Below, piece after piece: positions 59,913-64,000 of a stretch of 64,000 nt of DNA. Each line of letters starts with the position of its first letter. Positions within the stretch are counted from its first letter, which is position 1. The translations under genes and the position numbers were made by a program. Origin of the DNA: Paucidesulfovibrio longus DSM 6739 (GTDB taxonomy: Bacteria; Desulfobacterota; Desulfovibrionia; Desulfovibrionales; Desulfovibrionaceae); the NCBI RefSeq assembly GCF_000420485.1, contig NZ_ATVA01000013.1, positions 365,872 through 429,871 on the forward strand, in the 5' to 3' direction. Under the pieces are notes generated by a model. It saw only the letters and a list, made by a program, of their open reading frames with translations. It did not search any database and was not told the origin of the DNA.

Positions 59913-60647
59913 CTAGGCCACAAGCCCGGCCACGATGCAGCCGAAAAACACGCCCCAGAAAAATCCCTCGCCGCCAAGCACGACCCGCGGCGCATCCACC
60001 CGCGCACGCAGGCGCGGCACAAGCAGCGGCGCGACTCCGCTGCCCAGGACAGGGCCGAGAACCGCGGCCGCGAACGCGGCCGATGCGGTGAATCCCTGCG
60101 AAGGCAGCATGAACGCGGTCAGCGCCGCGCACACGGGCGGCATGAACACGGGCAGCTTCGGCGCCATTCCAGGCCGATATGTGGTGGCGGCGAAGCAGAC
60201 CACGGCGGCCAGGGCCACGGCCGCGCCGGTCCAGGCCAGCGCGCCGGGCAACGCCGCCACGCGCCCCAGAAACACGAGGCTCATGCCCAAGGGCAGGAGC
60301 AGACCGCCGACTCCGACGGCAAAGGTCTGCGGCACGAGTTCGTCGCCGAACATCTCTTCTTCGGGAGGAGCCATGCCCTGCATGCGCATAAAGGCGGACA
60401 GCGGCATGTCCGGTCGGACCACGTCGCGCACGAGACGCTCGCTGCGATACAACGTGAATTCGACGCCTCTGCTCAGGACCATCGCCACCAAGAGCAAAAT
60501 GCCCTGCACCGGGGTCAGGCCCAGGCCTTCGGCCGCGTGGGCCGCTATGTTCGCAGGCAGGACAACAAAGAAAAGCAGCAAAAGCGCCAGAAAAACTATC
60601 ATGGCGAGAAGGGAGCCGGGGCCCCCGGATTGGTAAATGAATCGCAT
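59913..60647 (-). CDS. DUF1614-like membrane protein
   Basis: A 244-residue integral membrane protein with about seven spans, such as LLAMIVFLALLLLFFVVLP and VPQTFAVGVGGLLLPLGMSL. It resembles DUF1614 proteins in size, composition and the MALSRGVEFTLYRSER-like early segment (MVLSRGVEFTLY here). No catalytic motif is evident. The ATG at 60647 follows GGAGGAACC and is the first of the operon with DUF523 and mogA. A transport role is possible but unsupported. Confidence 0.75.
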   Translation of the reverse strand: MRFIYQSGGPGSLLAMIVFLALLLLFFVVLPANIAAHAAEGLGLTPVQGILLLVAMVLSRGVEFTLYRSERLVRDVVRPDMPLSAFMRMQGMAPPEEEMFGDELVPQTFAVGVGGLLLPLGMSLVFLGRVAALPGALAWTGAAVALAAVVCFAATTYRPGMAPKLPVFMPPVCAALTAFMLPSQGFTASAAFAAAVLGPVLGSGVAPLLVPRLRARVDAPRVVLGGEGFFWGVFFGCIVAGLVA

Positions 60648-60774
60648 CAGGCAGGTTCCTCCGGGCTGGCGGTATCGTGGTTGCTGTTCTGCGACAGCTG
60701 CGGAATAGTTGCCGCCGGTGGGCAAGGGTGTTATCTCAACCTGCCGTTCAAGTAAATGAAAAGCGAGGTCGGCC

Positions 60775-61668
60775 ATGAAAGGCATCATCCTGGCGGGCGG
60801 ATCGGGAACCCGTCTCTACCCGCTCACGCGGGCCATGAGCAAGCAGCTCCTTCCGGTTCACGACAAGCCGATGATCTACTATCCGCTCTCAACGCTGATG
60901 CTCGCCGGAATCCGCGACATCCTGATCATCTCCACGCCCGCGGACCTGCCCCGCTTCCGGGAACTGTTCGGCGACGGATCCCAGCTCGGCCTCAGCTTCT
61001 CCTATGCGGAGCAGCCCAGCCCGGACGGGCTTGCCCAGGCCTTCCTGCTGGGCGAGGAATTCATCGGCGACGACACGGTCTGTCTCGTGCTCGGCGACAA
61101 CGTCTTCTACGGCCAGGGACTGCCCACCATCCTGGAGCAATGCTCCCGGCTGGACCAGGGCGGCATCGTCTTCGCCTACCCGGTCAAGGATCCCGAGCGC
61201 TACGGCGTGGTCGCCTTCGACGAACACAAATGCGCCATGAGCATCGAGGAAAAGCCCGCAAAGCCCAAATCCCGCTACGCCGTGACCGGACTCTACTTCT
61301 ACGACAACGACGTGGTCGAGATCGCCCGCGGCCTGAAGCCTTCCCCGCGCGGAGAGCTGGAGATCACGGACGTGAACAACGTCTACCTGGAGCGGGGCAA
61401 GCTCACCGTGGAAGTGCTGGGACGGGGGTTCGCCTGGCTCGACATGGGCACCCACGAATCCCTGCTCCAGGCCGCCAACTATGTGGACGTCATCCAGAAA
61501 CGGCAGGGCCTGATCATCTCCTGCGTCGAAGAAATCGCCTACCGCAAGGGATACATCGACGAAAAGGCGCTGCGCGAGCTGGCCGCCCCCATGCTCAAGA
61601 ACAATTACGGCCAATATCTTCTGGAAGTGATCCGCGACGTCGAGGAAGGCCTGGCAAGGCGCTATTGA
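60775..61668 (+). CDS. rfbA: Glucose-1-phosphate thymidylyltransferase
   Basis: A 297-residue nucleotidyltransferase that makes dTDP-glucose, the first step to dTDP-rhamnose. [16 protein letters not shown] is the nucleotide-binding start, with [18 protein letters not shown] and [23 protein letters not shown], and the sugar-binding [20 protein letters not shown]. Length is normal. The ATG at 60775 follows GCGAGGTCGGCC. It stands alone, 38 kb from rfbB and rfbD, and is closed by a strong terminator. rfbC is not in the window. Confidence 0.96.
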   Translation: MKGIILAGGSGTRLYPLTRAMSKQLLPVHDKPMIYYPLSTLMLAGIRDILIISTPADLPRFRELFGDGSQLGLSFSYAEQPSPDGLAQAFLLGEEFIGDDTVCLVLGDNVFYGQGLPTILEQCSRLDQGGIVFAYPVKDPERYGVVAFDEHKCAMSIEEKPAKPKSRYAVTGLYFYDNDVVEIARGLKPSPRGELEITDVNNVYLERGKLTVEVLGRGFAWLDMGTHESLLQAANYVDVIQKRQGLIISCVEEIAYRKGYIDEKALRELAAPMLKNNYGQYLLEVIRDVEEGLARRY

Positions 61669-61694
61669 CCGGAACGGCCCACAGACGCAAAACG

Positions 61695-61735
61695 ACGAAG
61701 CCCCCAACGCAGATGCGTCGGGGGCTTCGTTTTCG
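61695..61735 (+). terminator. Intrinsic terminator after rfbA
   Basis: ACGAAGCCCCC and GGGGGCTTCGT form an 11-base-pair stem with an inner ACGC/GCGT part, followed by TTTTC. It lies 27 bases after the rfbA stop. Confidence 0.88.
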
Positions 61736-61843
61736 GGAATTCTTCAGAAGCTCAGGCTTTCGGATTTCTCCAGGGAGAAACCCGAAATCGACCGAAAACG
61801 GACCCGCCGGGACAAAAGCCCGCCGCGTCCGCAACGGCGAGGC

Positions 61844-61987
61844 TCAGTGGTGGTCTTCCTGCTTGGTTTCCTTGATGCGGATCATAGCGATGCTGATGAT
61901 CCAGGCAAGGTAGACGAAGATAAGAGAGACGCCGATGAAGCCCTGCGTGGTGCTCTGTGCCATTCCGTGAAGAAGATCGCCAATCAT
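61844..61987 (-). CDS. 47-residue single-pass membrane protein
   Basis: A 48-codon frame (with stop) on the minus strand, beginning MIGDLLHGMAQSTTQG and then FIGVSLIFVYLAWIISIAMI, one clear membrane helix, and a charged tail RIKETKQEDHH. GGAGGAAGGACT lies directly before the ATG, a very strong ribosome-binding site, and the composition is not that of random GC-rich DNA, so it should be made. The upstream 21-bp palindrome (62028-62048) suggests regulation. It may be an accessory subunit of a transporter or a small regulator; I do not recognise a family. Confidence 0.7.
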   Translation of the reverse strand: MIGDLLHGMAQSTTQGFIGVSLIFVYLAWIISIAMIRIKETKQEDHH

Positions 61988-62027
61988 AGTCCTTCCTCCC
62001 AGTTTCCTACGAAAATTCTTTGATCTC

Positions 62028-62054
62028 TTTTGCCGGAATCCGGCAAAAAGTCAA
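62028..62054 (-). promoter_or_regulatory. Palindromic operator beside a -35 element
   Basis: TTTTGCCGGA-a-TCCGGCAAAA is a perfect 21-base palindrome at 62028-62048. On the minus strand it directly follows TTGACT (62054-62049), so it fills the promoter spacer, the usual place for a repressor. The -10 at the expected spacing is poor. It lies about 40 bases before the 47-residue gene. Confidence 0.5.
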
Positions 62055-62110
62055 GGCCAAAACAGGATTGGGGAGAGTCATCCGAGGATCGCCTCATCGC
62101 GCTCACCACC

Positions 62111-62139
62111 TTGCCATTTATCCCGGCCGCGTATATCCT
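62111..62139 (+). promoter_or_regulatory. Sigma-70 promoter of the PilZ gene
   Basis: TTGCCA (62111-62116) and TATCCT (62134-62139) with a 17-base spacer, 31 bases before the PilZ ATG. Confidence 0.6.
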
Positions 62140-62169
62140 TAAAGGAATATAACACAAAAGCAGGGCGTT

Positions 62170-62724
62170 ATGGGCATCCTCAAGTTCCTCTCCTCTCTCT
62201 TTCGCGGCAAACCCAAGCCGGGCAAGGCTTCGCGGAACGGAACCGACGCATCCGTCCCCCCGCAGCTGGACATCAAGATCAAGCCGGGAAGCAAGACCCC
62301 TTCCAAGCCCCCCCGGCCCAAACCGGCCATCCCCAAGGAGGAGGCGCTCGGCTTCAAGGTGGCGGGAGGCCGCCCGGACGGAAAGGCCGAACGGCGCCGC
62401 AGCTATCGCGTCAGCTACGAAGGGCTTGTCTGCCGCGTCAAGGAGCTGAACAAGGTTGTCCGCGTGCGGGACATCAGCGCCACGGGAATCGCCCTGTTCT
62501 TCAAGGGGCCGCGCATCAAGGCCGGAACCCGGCTGCACCTTGTGCTCGGCGCGGACGGAAAAGCCCTCGCCAAGGGGCTGGTCATGCGCGTGGTGCGCCA
62601 CGACGAGGGCGTAGTCGGAGGAGAATTCGAGGAACTGGACCGTCCCCACGAGGACCAAATCAACATGCTTGTTCTGCAAGCGCAGAAGCAGCGGGCCGAA
62701 CGAAAGCACAAGCCCGCCACCTGA
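62170..62724 (+). CDS. PilZ-domain protein
   Basis: A 184-residue protein. The first 75 residues are polar, proline- and lysine-rich with no recognised fold. From about residue 74 a PilZ domain follows, with the cyclic-di-GMP-binding RRRSYRV (R-x3-R) and VRDISATGIAL (D-x-S-x2-G). PilZ proteins bind cyclic-di-GMP to adjust motility or surface polymers. A CheY-like receiver gene lies downstream on the other strand, but no direct link is shown. ATG at 62170 follows AGGGCGTT. A bidirectional terminator closes it. Confidence 0.88.
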   Translation: MGILKFLSSLFRGKPKPGKASRNGTDASVPPQLDIKIKPGSKTPSKPPRPKPAIPKEEALGFKVAGGRPDGKAERRRSYRVSYEGLVCRVKELNKVVRVRDISATGIALFFKGPRIKAGTRLHLVLGADGKALAKGLVMRVVRHDEGVVGGEFEELDRPHEDQINMLVLQAQKQRAERKHKPAT

Positions 62725-62753
62725 GGCCGCTCCGCACCCCGCCCGGACGGAGA

Positions 62754-62790
62754 TAAAAAAACGCCCGCCGATTCGTCGACGGGCGTTTTC
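62754..62790. terminator. Bidirectional terminator between the PilZ and CheY-like genes
   Basis: ACGCCCG and CGGGCGT arms with an inner CGA/TCG pairing, an A7-tract on the left and TTTTC on the right. It ends both convergent transcripts. Confidence 0.88.
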
Positions 62791-62811
62791 GCGTCCATAT
62801 GTTCAAGAGCA

Positions 62812-63213
62812 TCAGGCGCTGACCACGGACTGGATGGCCTCCAGAAGCCTTGCCTTGGGCACGGGCTTGGTGATGTAGGCATCTCCGCCGCAATCCAGAA
62901 CCCGTCGGCGGATTTCCTCGGAGGCATGCGCGGTCACGGCGATGATGGGCGTGCGGCCCAGTCCGCGCTCCGCTTCCATGGCCCGGATGCGCTCCGTGGC
63001 CTCATACCCGTCCATGCCCGGCATCTGGATGTCCATGAGCACCAGATCGTACTCGTTTTCACCGAAGAAGCGCACGGCCTCCTCGCCGTTCTCCGCCACA
63101 TCGATGACATAGGGATAATTCTTCAGGTACAGCCGGATGATGAGCACGTTGTCGCCGCTGTCCTCGGCGAGCAAAATCCGAAGCTGTCTTCCGTCGTTCA
63201 TGGTTTTCTGCAA
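62812..63213 (-). CDS. Single-domain CheY-like response regulator
   Basis: A 133-residue receiver. All key residues are present: the acidic pair in LLAEDSGDN, the phospho-acceptor in LVLMDIQMPGMDG, T in IIAVTAH and K in YITKPV. There is no output domain, so it acts on a protein partner such as a kinase or motor. The start is a TTG at 63213 with GGAG seven bases before; the ATG at 63201 is the alternative. It lies 39 bases after the unknown gene at 63253 and may be on the same transcript. Confidence 0.9.
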   Translation of the reverse strand: MQKTMNDGRQLRILLAEDSGDNVLIIRLYLKNYPYVIDVAENGEEAVRFFGENEYDLVLMDIQMPGMDGYEATERIRAMEAERGLGRTPIIAVTAHASEEIRRRVLDCGGDAYITKPVPKARLLEAIQSVVSA

Positions 63214-63252
63214 AGCTCGGCTCCTTGTTCGAGAAAACGTTCCGGAACCGCG

Positions 63253-63636
63253 CTATTCGCCGGCCGAGGCGACGCGCACCGAAAGAATGAAATTTTCCAG
63301 ATCGTTGTTGTCCCCTGCCACGTAATCTTCCGGATACAGCAGGGCGGACATGAAGAAAACGCTGCCCACATCAAGAGCCATGGCCGCGCTGGAGGAAAAA
63401 CGCTCCAGCCGCGCCAGGACGCGCTCGACCTCGGCGCCGCCTGCGCCTTCCAGGCGCTCGGCCGCTTCCTCGCCCAGCCCGGCCAGCAGGAGGGCCTTTT
63501 CCCGCATGAGGGCCTCGTAGCCCTTTTGGTCGCCCTGTTCCTCGATGACGATGCGGGCCTGCGATTCCAGCTCGCGAATCTTCGCTGCGACCTCTTCCAA
63601 CCAGCGGGCAAGCAGCCCCAAACGCTCAGCGGCCAT
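63253..63636 (-). CDS. Conserved-looking coiled-coil protein of unknown function
   Basis: A 127-residue protein. The first 80 residues are mostly helical and heptad-like (LGLLARWLEEVAAKIRELES); the last third (VGSVFFMSALLYPEDYVAG) is less charged. The ATG at 63636 follows AGGAGTGAAG at good distance, so it is very probably a gene. It resembles no family that I recognise. It ends 39 bases before the CheY-like gene and could be its partner. The IS element lies just upstream of its start, where it may have disturbed the promoter. Confidence 0.65.
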   Translation of the reverse strand: MAAERLGLLARWLEEVAAKIRELESQARIVIEEQGDQKGYEALMREKALLLAGLGEEAAERLEGAGGAEVERVLARLERFSSSAAMALDVGSVFFMSALLYPEDYVAGDNNDLENFILSVRVASAGE

Positions 63637-63671
63637 CTTCACTCCTTCATCTTATGCAAAAAGTCAAATTA

Positions 63672-64000
63672 TGCGCTTTCCCCCGAAATTCGGACCACCG
63701 GTTAAGGTGGAATCAGCGTCCTTAAACCGATAAGGAAGGGCGTATGACAAAGAGCAACAAAAGACGGAAGCATTCGGACAAGTTCAAGGCCAAGGTCGCG
63801 CTTGAGGCGATACGTGGCGTGAAGACGCTGGCGCAATTGGCTGCTGAGTACAAAGTGCACCCAAACCAGATTTCTACGTGGAAAAGACAGCTCCTTGAAA
63901 ATGCCGAAGGCATTTTCTCCGGCGACAAGAAAGCCAAGAGCCAGGAAGAGGTCACCGCTCCGCTGTTTGAAGAGATCGGGCGGCTCAAGATGGATATCAA
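63672..64000 (+). mobile_element. IS3-family insertion sequence, left part
   Basis: The OrfA gene and the preceding region form the left end of an IS3-type element whose right end is outside. The terminal inverted repeat is probably in 63672-63715, a region containing CCCCCGAAATTCGGACCACC, but the exact edge cannot be placed without the right end. The target-site duplication is not seen. Confidence 0.6.
63744..64000 (+). CDS. IS3-family transposase OrfA (partial)
   Basis: The frame begins at ATG 63744 behind AAGGAAGGGCGT and runs off the window after 85 codons. It encodes the helix-turn-helix OrfA of an IS3-type element: RRKHSDKFKAKVALEAIRG, LAQLAAEYKVHPNQISTWKR (the recognition helix), then a lysine- and glutamate-rich coil with the leucine-zipper-like EEIGRLKMDI. 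The partner OrfB with the DDE core lies beyond the edge. Confidence 0.9.
   Translation, partial: MTKSNKRRKHSDKFKAKVALEAIRGVKTLAQLAAEYKVHPNQISTWKRQLLENAEGIFSGDKKAKSQEEVTAPLFEEIGRLKMDI

Overview
The window is GC-rich bacterial chromosome from what looks like a Desulfovibrio-type sulfate reducer (Desulfovibrionaceae). The main evidence is a 105-residue DsrC with both C-terminal cysteines, an Rnf operon headed by a ten-haem periplasmic cytochrome c, a zinc-type L31, DksA and many dense operons. This is inferred from gene content; no 16S gene is present. The left edge cuts prfA after codon 229 and the right edge cuts an IS3-type transposase. Genes follow one another closely; the only gap over 300 bases (41899-42300, before leuA) holds a terminator, a promoter and a leucine leader peptide.

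Layout. 1-2.0 kb: rpmE, DUF1385, prfA (minus strand). 2.1-3.5 kb: a cytX-type permease under a TPP riboswitch. 3.6-4.9 kb: mscS and dsrC. 5.1-8.4 kb: YcaO-TPR, methyltransferase and Tim44-like protein. 8.5-12.6 kb: SHOCT-like, HD-domain, receiver-TPR, fatty-acid-hydroxylase-type and thioredoxin-reductase-like genes (plus). 12.7-19.6 kb: cytochrome c-rnfCDGEAB, with rnfB fused to a GltD-type flavoprotein. 19.7-22.3 kb: tRNA-Val, trmL, rfbB, rfbD. 22.3-27.9 kb: a SulP/STAS/cNMP transporter and two glycosyltransferase-like genes, one behind a sigma-28 promoter. 27.9-33.3 kb: class IV aminotransferase, asd, metF, Nudix and ABC-F. 33.5-37.2 kb: GIY-YIG, tautomerase, EamA, two AraC paralogues and hemerythrin. 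37.3-43.8 kb: psd-pssA and leuL-leuA-leuC-leuD-leuB (minus). 43.9-50.4 kb: YdjM-like hydrolase, unknown protein, ferredoxin-nitroreductase, tRNA-Gly, dksA, NFACT and a muramidase-like protein behind a sigma-54 promoter. 50.4-55.1 kb: mutY, gpmA and a 902-residue zinc-knuckle membrane protein. 55.1-64 kb: moaE, GT4, a TolC/dual-CXXC pair, mogA-DUF523-DUF1614, rfbA, a 47-residue membrane protein, PilZ, CheY-like regulator and the start of an IS element.

How it fits together. DsrC carries sulfur in dissimilatory sulfite reduction. Rnf plus the multihaem cytochrome can link the periplasmic cytochrome pool to ferredoxin and NAD(H), and the RnfB fusion adds a second pyridine-nucleotide flavoprotein to that machine. 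The leucine operon shows ribosome-mediated attenuation architecture, and cytX a TPP-controlled RNA switch. The sigma-28 and sigma-54 promoters tie a glycosyltransferase-like gene and a muramidase-like gene to probable flagellar regulation. MoaE and MogA serve molybdopterin synthesis. rfbA, rfbB and rfbD serve dTDP-sugar synthesis but lie in two loci, and rfbC is not in the window.

The strongest candidates for something not yet described are the leucine leader, the retroviral-type CCHC zinc-knuckle membrane protein, the RnfB-GltD fusion, the YcaO-TPR cluster next to dsrC, and the 47-residue protein behind a 21-bp palindrome. All function calls rest on reading motifs by eye; no database search was run.
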